Positions 47,371-59,899 of a stretch of 64,000 nucleotides of DNA are shown one piece after another (positions within the stretch are counted from its first letter, which is position 1; every line of letters starts with the position of its first letter). Where the stretch lies: assembly GCA_000328365.1 (NCBI GenBank), contig KB308479.1, positions 5,531 to 69,530 on the forward strand, in the 5' to 3' direction. Made by a program: the position numbers and the translations under genes. The DNA is from Capitella teleta (Eukaryota > Annelida > Polychaeta > Capitellidae). A model generated the notes under the pieces. That model was not told where the DNA came from. It made no database searches and saw only the letters and a program-made list of their open reading frames with translations.

Positions 47371-49574
47371 AACTACAACCTTTGCATCAAATGTATTTTA
47401 TTTTGAAGAGATTGAATAAAGGTCCACAAATAAGCCGTTATAAATTTATAATATTGATTGGAGTACATGTATACTAGTACCTTTGAATCTTCAGGGCAGA
47501 TTTGTGCATTATATGCACATAGACTTTGCCGTTTATTGTTTTGGTTTTAAGACTTATATCATGCCCGTCTGTCGTCTATTTTGAGTGGTCTGCAACAAGC
47601 AAGAACAATACTTCTGCACTATAGTGAGTCTTTAAGCGATGTTAAACACAAGCACAAGAACAGATGACACTATACAACCGATTTCCCTACGCCATAAGTC
47701 ATAAACTAAATCTAGATCCCATTGATCAACAGAGATTCTGATTTCTGAGTAAAGAGTCCTGCAATTAAAATCCAATAGCAGCAAATGGATAAAAGTTTAA
47801 AATGAATGCTCACGCTTCTTGTTGTCGAGGGATCAGCTAATCCTACGAAATCAAAACTACTACTTTAGTAGTGACTAAAAACGGGAGAACATGCTGTGGG
47901 CTAATCAGGTCATCTGAAACACGATTGGCTAAGGCCGTAAGAAGTATTTAGAATAGCTCAAATTTAGGCCAATGAGAGCAGCGCCTTAGAATATAATTAA
48001 AAAATATTCAAATTGGATTGAACTATTTGCTGAAAAAAACAAAGCGCACGGACGATAATTCAACCATGGAGATGAACACTCTTCGTGATTATCATCACTG
48101 AGAAGTTCCCAACCTCCCAATGCCTAGAAACTCCACCGTTTTTTGTTTTTTTTTTAACACGCCGTTTCATGACCGAATATCAAGCTCGTTGGTTTATCAA
48201 AAGATATTAAAAATACGACTACCAGGTAAGAATTCTAGCGTTATTAAGACATGTTATTCATCTAATTAGTGAGTGTCCAACAGTAAAACACAACCCATAT
48301 TCCACTGCAGCAAAATCGATTCGTTTTATTGAAAAAAGAGGCTTCCCAAAACTGAGAAGAGGCGTCCCCCGGACGCATGGACGCATGGCTAACTAACAGT
48401 CTGATGTAGAGTCTAATAACTTACAAGTTAACCTTTTGAATCAGAAATACAATATGTACTTTTGAAAAAATCATTTGCAGCTGTTGGTTTGTTGACTTAA
48501 TAATTGACCGTTGAGCTGGGTTGCTTATTTTTACCCTCACACTTTAATAATTCTTATGACCTTTGTGCCCTAACTCCAGCAATGTATTAACTGGTTTAAA
48601 CTCACATCTATGCTCTGGTTCACTGCACAAGCTCACAACTTGGTCAAATATTGCCTCGTGAAGTCCACTGAGGCATATCGGTGTACATTAGGCCAACTCC
48701 CCCCAATGTCGATGGACAGTTACAATGCACCTCATCCTCAGACATCGATACTCGATGCCACATCTTTAACCCTCAACAATTCTTATTAGTATAGTCTATG
48801 TATAGCCAATATATGGTACAACAGCGGCATTCTTTACATATATTTTTTTCACAGCCGTAGACAATTGTGACATATTGATAAATAGACACATGTAGATAGA
48901 TGTACTGTAATTCGTGAGAGGGAACTACATAAGGATATTATGGGGACTATTGTTGAGATAGGCTTTAATGCAAAATGATCTAAACCCGCATGAAGGTTGA
49001 TATGAAGAGTTCAGTCTAAGTGGTCCAATGTATGCATATATTATAATGTAAGTTAAAAAAAAAAAAAAAAAAAAAAAATACGGAAGAGAGAAAAGAAGAG
49101 AAAACCACGATGCAAAGACGTTGCACTCATAGTCAGTTAATCGATGGTTAAATGGCAGACGATCATGTATCATATACATGCAGTAATACAACAGTGACTT
49201 CATGAGGTGAATAAATATGATAGAAACTGATAGAAGTAACATTGAAAGCCGAAACGCACTTTAATTAATTAGCGATTTCCCATGAATTTGATAAGAGCAA
49301 CACATGACGTATACACTGGTACCACACATTGACTTAAATTCTTGGCAACTTTGACACGTAGAATAATTCAAACACAAGCATAGCATTGCATTTTTTCGAG
49401 TACTTTGCGATCCTTAATTTTGTGTGTGCAAAACACGACTTGCATAGTAATCACAGCTTTACTTCCAAATTGACACATGAGCAAAATAAATAAATTACCT
49501 ATATGCACTCCGATATGAACGATTAAAACGCTCAAGAGATTCCAACCCACGAGTCGGGAAAGTAATCAGCCTGT
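47371..49574. other. Intergenic DNA
   Basis: No gene recognised. A poly(A) run lies at about 49055-49078. Confidence 0.4.
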
Positions 49575-50618
49575 TTAGTCCTGTTCCACAGGTACGACAA
49601 TTAAGCGAGCAGGCGAATCTTTGTAGAACACAGTGTGTCCACCCGCGAGGTAGGCCGCCCACCACCCGAATGTCCCCACGGTCATAATTGAATGATGGCA
49701 CATAGACAACATGGCCAATTCAAGGCCAATTTGGACTGGTTTAATCTTGTGTTCTAAATCTGATTTAGGAGACAGAAAAATGACATCACTCCGGTTGCCA
49801 AGGTGATACCTGCGCCATTCAATGTCGTCACTTGTCACGAGGAAGGTGTACGGCCTTTCACGGTGCAAGCGGTGCAGCATGTGGTCCATGGCATGCCGGA
49901 TGTACCACGTGGGAGCAACTTTGTAACCGAGTTCTTGGGAGTCTTTATGCAGGTAGTCACCGCGTCTGACGTGCAATGCAATCAGGGTTATGTTATGGCA
50001 CGGCTGACAGTGGTATTTCTCTTTTAGTTTGGCCCTGAGTACATCCTTTGCTTGCTCAAAAATCTCTCTTTTGAACTTTAAATGTTTCTGTATGTCTATC
50101 TGAGCAGAATTGAAGTATTTCCACGACTGGAAGAAGCCAGCCAGTTTCAGATCTGAATGTCGCCAGAGTTGGTTATAATCTGATTTGAACTCTGCATAAC
50201 TGTCCTCGTGGAAAGTTGTTGGTTCCGTGAGATCTCTGGCATTGCAACACAAGATGTCATCTAATTCGAATATCTCCTTGATGCTAAACGGACACGGTAG
50301 GCAGTACTCCCAAGAGTAATTATTTACCTTGTTAATTCCAATCATTGCTGCTATTCCGAACATCTGGTTACCCACACCCCAAAGTTTCGTTGACTCCAGG
50401 GTAATGTACTTTGTGCCTGTCTTGAGTTTCCTGTGGTTGATGTAGTTCTGGTTGAAGATCGTCCAGAATGCGTAGACGATAAGCGCGACGAGGGTGACGT
50501 TCCTCCTTTTGTGAAGCAGTCGAGAGAGGAAGCGAGTGACACTGGAGAGGCGATGAGGCAGCATATTGACGATGAAATGAACGCCAACGATACTCATCCT
50601 ATAACTTGCTGAGAACAC
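49575..50618 (-). CDS. Galactoside alpha-1,2-fucosyltransferase-like protein (GT11), single exon
   Basis: Type II Golgi glycosyltransferase that would transfer fucose from GDP-fucose to a galactose (or similar) acceptor in alpha-1,2 linkage. The product is 347 aa, in the family's usual range. It has a short basic cytoplasmic part, then a signal-anchor (NVTLVALIVYAFWTIF, about 40-55) and a short stem. The GT11 motifs follow in order: GVGNQMFGIAAMIGI (about 81-95), LHVRRGDY (215-222, the GDP-fucose-binding motif I), FLVTSDDIEW (259-268) and LELAMLSMCHHSIMTVGTFG with WWAAYLAGG (299-327). One coding exon, like FUT1/FUT2 of vertebrates. Met8 (50597) is an alternative start. The acceptor cannot be told from sequence. 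Confidence 0.93.
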   Translation of the reverse strand: MFSASYRMSIVGVHFIVNMLPHRLSSVTRFLSRLLHKRRNVTLVALIVYAFWTIFNQNYINHRKLKTGTKYITLESTKLWGVGNQMFGIAAMIGINKVNNYSWEYCLPCPFSIKEIFELDDILCCNARDLTEPTTFHEDSYAEFKSDYNQLWRHSDLKLAGFFQSWKYFNSAQIDIQKHLKFKREIFEQAKDVLRAKLKEKYHCQPCHNITLIALHVRRGDYLHKDSQELGYKVAPTWYIRHAMDHMLHRLHRERPYTFLVTSDDIEWRRYHLGNRSDVIFLSPKSDLEHKIKPVQIGLELAMLSMCHHSIMTVGTFGWWAAYLAGGHTVFYKDSPARLIVVPVEQD

Positions 50619-51677
50619 TCCGGAGCCGTTTCTTGATCATGTCGTTTGCGGATTGAAAGGGTATTCCACATCGCTGAACACATCACAAGAATCAGCATAG
50701 CATCGCATTCAAATAAATATTCGAACTCTCTCCATTCCGTCAATATTGAAATATCTTCTCGAGTCCCGCTCTTCTGAACGTGTAAAGTAAACAGGAGATC
50801 ACACATTGTCATAGGATTTTGTATATGCAGGAGGAAAAATACAAACCCACAGTCTACCGAGCGGATAATATCGACCAAACACGCCGTGCATGCGCCTTCC
50901 GTCCGCTTGTTTCCTTTCACGGCCCACGGAACACAGATATGCAGTGCTCAGAACAGCGGCACCTGTACAATATGCGCGTTCAGAGCACGGTAATTAAAGA
51001 ACACGGCTCTGTGCATTTAACATCGGGTTATACAAATGAAAGTAATTTGGACTGGTAATACAATGTGAAGCGCGACGGTTTGGTCTATCGTTTAATTGAG
51101 GATAAGTACCTGCTGTCAGGCATCAAAGTTAATTTTTCCATTCCACCTTTCCCCACGTTCCCCCCACTGAATTGAGCACACGAATTTTCTTTCCATAATC
51201 TCCAGGATTTGAGAAAAGTTGTTCAGATGCGTCCTCTTACCACTCGTTATAGCCACGTGGCCTGGATATCCTTATAGCATCCACTCTTATCTTTTAAATT
51301 GTGGAATCGTTGCTAATGTTCTGGTTTATATATCGACGCTATATGCGAAGAAATGTTTGAAGTCTAGGCTATTTGATGATTTCCAATTTCCAAAGTTTTT
51401 TATTTTTAGACTGCCAGACTGAGTACAAACTCTGCTGCGGGGGCAACAGCCTCAAGGAGCTGCTGGGTGACTTAGCTGGATCCACATTCGACAGACCTCG
51501 CAGGTGTGGTCCACTGAGAGTATTTTGTGTTCCAAGCTGGGTTCTTATTATTACATGTATTCATATTTATTCTCTTAATTCAGTCTTTACGATTTAAAAT
51601 GGCCAGGTGAGCAATTTTTAGCTCTCCTATAATGCTATGGGCGAGCAATTTGCTCAGCTAACACAATAATAAAATAA
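50619..51677. other. Upstream flank of the fucosyltransferase
   Basis: No gene recognised. A stretch at about 51427-51515 is more GC-rich than its surroundings and ends CGCAGGTGTG, so it could be an isolated exon, but no product is recognisable. Confidence 0.3.
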
Positions 51678-51727
51678 NNNNNNNNNNNNNNNNNNNNNNN
51701 NNNNNNNNNNNNNNNNNNNNNNNNNNN
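51678..51727. other. Assembly gap (50 N)
   Basis: Fifty Ns, a gap of unknown length. No gene is seen to cross it. Confidence 0.99.
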
Positions 51728-52008
51728 GTCCAGCCGACGCTGGACAAACGTCGGGTGTTTGATGGGGACTAGTTGGATAAATCGAGAAGTCTAAATACAA
51801 AACTACGATAACGATATTTTACAGCGTACAAGATTTTGCTCTCAATTATCGAAAGACAAAATAAAATAAAATCAGAATTTATAAGTTTTTATTCACCACA
51901 ATATACAAAACTATTCAAACTGATGTTTTTATAAAAATAAAGGTATATTTGTGAACATAATTCGAAAAAAAAAAATACAAATCAATACAGTCATAAATTT
52001 AGGTAATA
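51728..52008. other. AT-rich flank
   Basis: Nothing recognised. Confidence 0.35.
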
Positions 52009-52022
52009 CTGATTAGCGTCGA

Positions 52023-52366
52023 GTGAGTGATGGGGTTTTAGGGCTCCACCCAATCCGATCGGATGATACGGGCGCCAGAACAGAAGGCCCGGGACTGGGG
52101 TTTCCCCCTACTCTTATCGATAAATCCCAAGGGCTCTTTATCCTGAATACCACCATAGACAGTAGTACACAGCGCCCGGTCTTGTTACGCAGTTGGGCAG
52201 CACTGCAGGGTCACCGAAGAATTACAATTATAACGGATTACAATTATAATTCATAATCATAATCATAACGCTCGTGGCCTGATCGGGTCTCGAACCCGGG
52301 ACCTCGACCCCCACGGTTGCATTGGATTGTAGTCAGCGGTTTAACCCACTGAGCTATCCGGTACCC
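52023..52366 (-). mobile_element. tRNA-derived SINE, full-length copy (family 1, copy C)
   Basis: Minus-strand copy with head GGGTACCGGATAGCTCAGTG, A box TAGCTCAGTGGG and B box GGTTCGAGACC. The body matches copy A at 13 kb and the 3' end is AAAACCCCATCACTCACTC. The target duplication is 14 bp with one mismatch, CTGATTAGCGTCGA (52009-52022) and CTGATTAGTGTCGA (52367-52380). It has the best-preserved pol III boxes of the four copies. Confidence 0.92.
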
Positions 52367-52380
52367 CTGATTAGTGTCGA

Positions 52381-53950
52381 TATGATATCGTATTTATGAA
52401 AGCATAACAAGATGCACGAGATAGTGAAACAGAAAATTAAATGGTACAATAACAAAAGACTAACGTGAGCTAGCAGGATCTGCAGAAAAGGAGGGGATGG
52501 CTCTTATCGATCAGCAAGTAAGATGATCATGCAATGTATTTCCAGTCACGAGTACAGAGTATTCACAAGATCTTTTCATCTTCAATTCCAATGAACAACC
52601 ACCTGGAATCAACAACAAAAAAAACACGATTAAAAAAATACAATATACAGTATTAAGCATCGATATAATCACAAGCATTGAAACAATCCAGTCAAGATCT
52701 GTTGTCAAGTTTTTTCTTAATCTGTTTATCAAACTGAATGCTGAAGCCACCTTCCATTTTGTGAGATTGTCTTTTAATTATGCAGTTTGTATGCAAATAA
52801 TATAGATTTCCCTGGATGACTCCATACCAAAGGACACAGACGTAGTCTCTCTATTAGGTTGAGATATTAAGCTTTTAAGCGGATGAAATAAATATATTGG
52901 TAATCGTGATTCAAGTCTTGTACAAATTCTTGTACAAATATTCCCTTTTCTACATTTATCAACATGCTCAAAGACACAGAACATCACTACAGTATTGGAT
53001 CTCAAGCATTCTATAACCAGGGTGGAAACCACACATGATCTTTGGATAACACTTAGTCACTTACATCAAATACATGTATGCAAAACTAGGCTCCATGACC
53101 ATCAGCAGATTTCAGCCATCAAAACACTGCAGACAACTGTACGGATTGCTTGTCAATCAGGTGAAAATAATAAATTAGTCAAGTGTGTAACATTCAATAA
53201 TCACTCACAATGTGGAGTAATCAATGTGCTGGCACAAAACTTGACAGAATTATCGCTGATACAGTTATAGGAAACCATCTTCGAATCCACAAGAGATTTA
53301 TTTCCGCATTTGATGCACATGCATATAGCCAGTGTTGTCTGCATCCTCTGAATAAAGAACCGATGAGTGGATAATTATAGGATGCAATAAATGTCCCACA
53401 ATTAATCTAAATTTGGTAAGGCCTAATGCGTTGTGCATGATTTGGTAGATTCAGCGCGCTAGGATTTCCATTCAGCCATAATATATTTCGCTCACGTGTA
53501 TTTTCATCTAATTTTGCATATCGATCAACCTCATCAAATCAATCTGTGACTGACTGCATGTTTACTAGTTAAGTCACTCTCGACCCGGTAACTAAACTAG
53601 TAAACATAAATTTGCACGGTGTCTGATCAATTGGTATATGCGCTATAATGGACGGCTCAAAAACGGTACGTCATAACTGTTTGATTCATGATCATTTCAT
53701 GCTGTCATCGCTGTCATCACGGTGACTCAACTGACTGTGAGTCGATCACCTGTGACAGTGAGAATATCTGCTTGCAAACTCGTTTTATAGCCAATAAAAA
53801 GTGACTCTTACAATATAGCTGTATCGTCTTGTATTATTGTAACATTATGTGCACTTACCGACTGATATCATCAGTTAAAGTCGATTTGTTTACAATTTCA
53901 CAGTGACTTTTTTTCGAGATTAAATAAAAAAAATAGATAAATAATAATTA
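52381..53950. other. Intergenic DNA
   Basis: No gene recognised. A short patch at about 53700-53760 is rich in GTGACTCA/TGAGTCA-type inverted words. Confidence 0.4.
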
Positions 53951-53952
53951 TT

Positions 53953-54065
<113 letters not shown>

Positions 54066-54560
54066 TTTTTATTGAAATTTTAGTGCTAATAATGGTATCG
54101 AAAAGTTTTCACAGCACTTATCAAGATATAAAAAAACCAAGTGAAACTAAAATGCAGAAATAAAACAGGATATGACTAGAGTAAAACATGCAGGATCAAT
54201 CATTGCGTAATAAAATAGACATTGAAGAGATGGGTCTTCAGTTTTTTCTTAAAAGAGTCCTTAGACATCGGTTGTCTTTAAAAGCATCGGGAGATCATTC
54301 ACAGAATAGCACCATGGTGGCTTGCACTTGACGTTGCGTTCGAGGTACTTGTAGCGTCCAGGAATTAGCGGTTGTCACTGGTCGGCCACTTTCCCTCAGC
54401 GGGAACATTTTTCTGACGTATGCAGGAGCGTTGGGGTCATGTATTGCACTAAAAACAAAAGTCAACAGCTTGAACGCAGTTCTCGCTTTCACAGGCAACC
54501 AATGGAGTTCACGAAACACGTGGGTAATGTGGTCTCTTCGATGTGTCCTGGTCAGCCAGC
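54066..54560 (-). mobile_element. LINE fragment (CR1/L2-like), 3' end of ORF2
   Basis: Minus-strand reading gives RRDHITHVFRELHWLPVKAR, TAFKLLTFVFSAIHDPNAPA and then, after frame changes near 54.3 kb, SFKKKLKTHLFN. This is the standard C-terminal end of CR1/L2-type reverse transcriptases (LHWLPV...F.K..LKT.LF). The 3' region and a TTTA tail follow. 5'-truncated and inactive. Confidence 0.85.
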
Positions 54561-54564
54561 GTAC

Positions 54565-54720
54565 GGGCTGTGTTATTCTGCAGTTACTGTAGACGTGTTA
54601 ATTATTTTGGGGCTGTGTTATTCTGCAGTTGCTGTAGACGTGTTAATTATTTTGGGGCTGTGTTATTCTGCAGTTGCTGTAGACGTGTTAATTATTTTGG
54701 GGCTGTGTTATTCTGCAGTC
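54565..54720. repeat. 45-bp tandem repeat, about 3.4 units
   Basis: Unit GGGCTGTGTTATTCTGCAGT followed by TGCTGTAGACGTGTTAATTA and TTTTG, starting at 54565, 54610, 54655 and 54700 (partial). The period is a multiple of three, so it gives a 15-residue repeat in an open frame. It directly precedes, in LINE sense, the LINE coding remnant, and one unit fits the expected LINE protein segment there. Confidence 0.92.
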
Positions 54721-54784
54721 GTCAAACGTAATCTGGGTTTCCGTGTGTATAGTGGTGTCTCAAACACGCATGTGTTGAAATGAC

Positions 54785-57332
54785 TATTGGATCTTTATTA
54801 AGAAATTGTTTTATTTCTTCGTCAAACGTTATATCGCTAAATCAACAAAAGAGAAATTGACACATCCGGTCGTCACTTCTGCGGGTTCGTGTGAGGCTTT
54901 ATCATCGACTTCATAGCGGTCATGAACGATCTTTTGCCGATTTCGAATTCCTTTATAGAAGCGATAAATCAATCGCAACATAATTAATAACTGAGGGCTG
55001 AAATCCTCGCAAGTCTACCCGTTTGTTAACAATTCGCGAAAACAGAAATTCTCAAGAAGGAGCCCCTGCTTTAATTGGCATGCCTAGCTTAATTTGCACG
55101 TAAATATAAAATGTTCCAATTCAAACGGAACGAACATACTATTGGGAAAATCTCTGCAGAAGATATGTCACTGCATGGGTGATAATTATGCCCTCGTTAA
55201 AGCTACTTTTGTACACTCTCTCGTACAGTTGTTTACAACATAATCATTTGCGATTGTTAATTGTTGATGTTTCCATTGAGTCTCCAACTTATAAAACGTG
55301 CATGCATGTTCATGGTATTTTACTCCCCAGATTCTGATGCTGTGATGGAGGAGGGCAGTGATGGTAACTGACTGCGATCGAACTCAACCAACCGTTCCCC
55401 ATAAATACCGCTCCAATGCCCATGAAACCTGGAACCTACCTATACAGGATGACACAATTGCATGATTGCATGATATTCAATATCGAATAGGAATATATAT
55501 TTCCATTGTCCCTCTTCTGTTAATATTCATTGATGCTTATTTACATGATGAATTTGACTAATCCAATGATGATCCACGCATCTACTACTCATTGCGGGTA
55601 GTATATCTGAATAAAAAAAGATTTTACAAATGATATTGCAATATAATTTATGCGGGACACTCATGTCACAGAATAGGGCATGCATGTAATATAACTCAAG
55701 CACGAGTGAAGGCACATTTTCTAACAGTGGTTGCTGTTTTCCTTGATATCAATTCGAAGGAAATCAGAAATCAGTATCAAACCAAGTATTTGCTCCACTT
55801 TGTGCTCTGCTATCATACGTGGAATATTATTGAGGCAAGTTCATCTGAAACTAGTCCTCAGTTATATCTCACACATTCATTCTAGCAAATGTCAATCTGG
55901 GATTCTTGTCAAGCCTATGTGCATCCCTGTTTGATGATTTTGATCAAACAACAATCACCGCATGTATAATGCAGGGCACATATGCATATAGTTGGCCTAG
56001 ACATGCGGTGGAAGCTTCTAGGACTAAGTGGACATAAATGACAGGATGTGAGTTGCAGCTCCATTTATGTTTTAATCTTTTAACCAAGCAGCCAAAACAG
56101 AGATAGAGCAATTCGTTTGCTTCTATACTTTCGTTGCAGCCCATCCTTAATAGTTTCTTGAAAATATTATTTGTAAATTGATGATCATTTATCCAAGTCC
56201 TTTGTCGCTTCGTATGTTTACATTTACTCGTATAGTGGTTTGTCTACTACATGTAAAATTTGATTATTGTGTTTTCATTTCTCAATTATACTTGTCCCGG
56301 TTGTTATTTTTTGAGACTGGTGCGCATGTTCTGGGCTAATTCATTGATACATCGATTTTGAGAGGTTTAAAATCTTGCTTTCTTCTCGCCTTCGATTTCA
56401 TGCCTGTGTGATGTCATACAAGCGATATTCCTATTGTTAACAATGGGAGCCGCGAGTGAGCACATCTTTCAACCGTTCCGATAAAGGAAATATCGCACTT
56501 ATCTCGTTTCAATCTATTATGCCTAAGTCAGGCTGAGTGAGAAAGTCGTAATTTTATTGATATTGAATTTTATCCATGAATAGCGAACAGCTCGCATCAA
56601 AATTGGTGGCTTATTTGTCAGCAATGATGTATATGAGAATATTCATAAGATATTCTGTCTACAAAATTGGTATTGTTAAAATTCACAAAAGCCAATGAAA
56701 TCGATCGACAGGCATTCCGAAATGAACAGAGGTCCTCTTTAATGGTCTCTTTTGTTGCTTTATTTTCTGACAGCAAACATGAACTCAAAAGGCCAAAACT
56801 TCATGAACACTATCACGCGTGCTTATTTATTCATTAATGTAAACGACAGCCGAGCACAAACAAAAGTGCATATGCACTTTCAGTATATAATTACATTAAG
56901 AGAAATGACAAAACCTAGCTGGTTAAGCCTGCACACTGAAATATATTGCGCCACGCACCTAACACACAATGCACACCATTAGAGCCGATGCCATATTGCA
57001 AGGTGCTCCTCATCTTCAGCTTCTCATACAATGCTGAAATTCTGAATATCGTAGATCACTCTCATATGAACATCTATCCAATAAGAGCCATTTTAATCGT
57101 AATCACAATACCGGTAACATATTGTATATTGTTCGCATAAGCCCATGCTATTTGACAGAGATTGTTGCAAAGATTGTTGCGTTACAGTTCCCAATTAACC
57201 TAAACTTCGATTTCTTCACATTTACTCAAAATGTCCCTTTAGTTAATACATCATAAGAGCATCGGAGTTAAATGTTCAGAAGATAATACTTCATTCTGAT
57301 AGGAGGCCGGCCTCTACCTTCATCCACGTCGC
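54785..57332. other. Intergenic DNA
   Basis: No gene or repeat recognised in about 2.5 kb of AT-rich sequence. Confidence 0.4.
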
Positions 57333-59899
57333 TCATCGATCCTTGATCTCCCGTAAAGCTGCAATGACTGTCATGATGGACTGCGACAGAATGTGCAGTA
57401 ACTCCCGATGTTGCCCATGCGATTCTGCAAGGAAATGAGCATGCGAAACACCTTGTAGTTTGAACATACGCATTGCAATGTTGCTTACGGGAATCCTTCC
57501 AGCGTCGCATATCAGTCGCATTATTGAACTGGTGAACGAGCATGAGGTCGGTTTCCCACCGCCCCCGAATGGACCTCACTTCAGAACCAGCCACGACCAG
57601 TAAACAGGCGGCGATCTCGGATGAACTCCTTGTTTGGTGGAGGCTAGAAATGTACTCCTTTGCGTACTTATTGCGGTTGAGTGGATCGCGTATCGTGGTA
57701 TTTTGAAAGACAAACAATGGACGCTTGGCTGCGAACAATAATACAAAAGATCGATATTGACTTTTCATTAAAATCACGAATATACATAGATATGTAACAT
57801 AGAATATTGTATACACCATGTTTAAGTTGATCATATTCTTTTCATTCACTTTAATTATCAAAAGGACAGCACCACTGAACAAATAATTAATGGACATTTC
57901 CTCGCAGACCGCAATATTGATTATTTCGGGATTGTTCGTTTTGTTTGAGCAGAAAATCTTGATCAAGTTGATGTCACCGCTTGTTGTTTGTATGTTAGTG
58001 GATAAAATAAACACTAGGCCCTACTTTTTTCGAAATACTGAACTCAACATTTGTTGCGTGGAATTCAGACATATTAATATGACGTTATCAAGTTATACAA
58101 CGAACACTCAGTCTCTTCTTGAGCAGTAATTTGCAGGAATGTCCATCGAGCAGACGACGCCAAAGCCACCAGTCTGAGAGGCCAACTGGGTGTTGCACAA
58201 TGCGAATCAACTCACAGAAAGTAGCTGCAGCCAGCGGGACAGCTATCACGTCTAGGCCAGGGTGGATCCAATTCGGTTCTTTTACATCCGGGGTCTCTTC
58301 CATCCAAGAAACCGCTGACTTTATAGTTGGAAAATAGAGCACTGCAAGTCCAGTGTTCAGGGGCCAAAACCCTTCGGCAATCTCCAGCTGTGAAAATTGA
58401 CGCGATTATAACATAATTATATACTTTAGATACCACGCAGATCACAAAAGTTTAATTTATAATAGAAACAGATATACAGTGTGGCAGTTACAGATAATGC
58501 TAGATTATTATGTTGTGGTTGAGTAATCTATACCCTGGTGGCCAAACCAAGAACGTGCCCCTTCCTTGCATGAATACTCCTAATGTTGGAGTGTATTCCG
58601 ACTCGGCATTTCGATGCACAATCGCTGTGGAATCGAATCAGAAGATAGCACTGCCTCTCGTCCAATGCCAGTGGATCAGCCGCAGAACCCTGTGCAGACA
58701 AGAACACAGAGTCAAAAAATCAATTTCGAGATCGATATTATGTAGTAATAAGCACCACTTAAATTAAAAGATGTGGCCAAGCGATCACATGACTGTTCTG
58801 CAAGCTGGCTTTTTTTTTCTTTGAATATAGCAGACGTATTCATGTTGTAATGATCTGCTTAATTCGGTCATACAACAAATCTGTATTCACTACCTTTCAT
58901 TATTGGGCTTATTTAGTGTCAGGTTCAGAAATCCCCTAAAATTTAAGTCCTGTACAAGTAATATGTAACGTACATGTACGTACATGTATTTGTAAACAAG
59001 TCAGACAACTCATATCAGAGCAATAGTTTTATGTATTGGTTTATTGATATTTTCCCTTGCTATACGTATCGTTAAAGAGTAAACGAAGTGCAATAATAAT
59101 GACGATAAGTAAACATATGATATCAAATTTCCTTGGTGAGTTTCTGGTGTGTGCAGAGCATTGAAAATTAAACAGAAACAGTCATAGGAAATAATTGAGA
59201 ATAGTTAGTGCTCAGTAAGTCGATCAGGACATGCATGTTCCGTAATCGTTAAAATATGTCATTGGTGGCATATCAACAGACACTGATTCCATCGTTTAAA
59301 ATGGCAGTACTTTCGAAAGTTTTCGAATAGTTTTGGGTCACTTTGTTTTGATCTCGTCATGAACGAGAAATCATACAGGAAGAGAATGTGCACAGCATGC
59401 ACCAAGGAGGGAAAAAGAAACATTGGTGGATCAAATAAAACGAAACGCAAAAACCTACACATACTCCCGTCAGTGAGTGAGTGAGTGATTGGGGTTTTAC
59501 GGCTCCACCCAACCCGTTCGGGTGATACGGGCGCCAGAACAGAAGGCCCGGGACCGGGGTTTCCCCCTACTCTTATCGATAAATCCCAAGGGTTCTTTAT
59601 CCTGCATACCACCATAGACAGTAGTACACAGCGCCCGGCCTTGTTACGCAGTTGGGCAGCACTGCAGAGTCACCGAACATACTCCGGTCAGAAATTTCCT
59701 TACCCCAATCTCCGTATTTACTACTGACATGCACCAAGTAGTGCGTGGGCGTTTCTGCCTCACAGCTTGACTACACAGACTAATATAACACACATCAATC
59801 CTAAAGGCCCTGTCACCCTTCTTCGAAGACATATTTCCAATATATAACATCGACTGAGGAGCATTGAATGATAGCAAGACTTACCAGAGCACTAGTCAT
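57333..59899 (-). CDS. Two-domain DUF1330-like protein, 5 exons (model)
   Basis: Function unknown; DUF1330 proteins are small ferredoxin-like alpha/beta-barrel domains. Proposed minus-strand exons: 59899-59885 (MTSAL), 58689-58534, 58387-58099, 57728-57489 and 57424-57333, in phase throughout, giving 263 aa. Domain 1 spans exons 2-3: CYLLIRFHSDCASKCRVGIH, then RLEIAEGFWPLNTGLAVLYF. Domain 2 is in exon 4: FVFQNTTIRDPLNRNKYAKE, then VRSIRGRWETDLMLVHQFNN. Each has the family pattern of a start strand, an acidic/aromatic EGxW or RGRW turn, and a hydrophobic strand before a helix. The product ends LREIKDR. Least certain are the 15-nt first exon and the donor of exon 3 (GTATAA at 58098). A SINE lies in intron 1, and a CAG-rich patch (59967-59995) would be 5' untranslated. 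A longer unspliced frame at 57268-58014 is mostly intron. Confidence 0.6.
59474..59676 (-). mobile_element. tRNA-derived SINE, 5'-truncated (family 1, copy D)
   Basis: 203 bp of the 3' part of the SINE on the minus strand, with the longest 3' repeat of the family (TCACTCACTCACTCACTG). The target duplication is 15 bp with one mismatch, ACATACTCCCGTCAG (59459-59473) and ACATACTCCGGTCAG (59677-59691). It lies in intron 1 of the DUF1330-like gene, in the same orientation. Confidence 0.92.

Noticed and set aside
49803-50027. Plus-strand frame over the fucosyltransferase
   Set aside because: Shadow of the minus-strand gene, whose motifs are complete.
57268-58014. Single 248-aa protein on the minus strand
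   Set aside because: Its first 90 or so residues are intron sequence before the CGCAG acceptor at 57729-57730, and its end reads through the GTAAGC donor at 57488. The spliced model ends at 57333.
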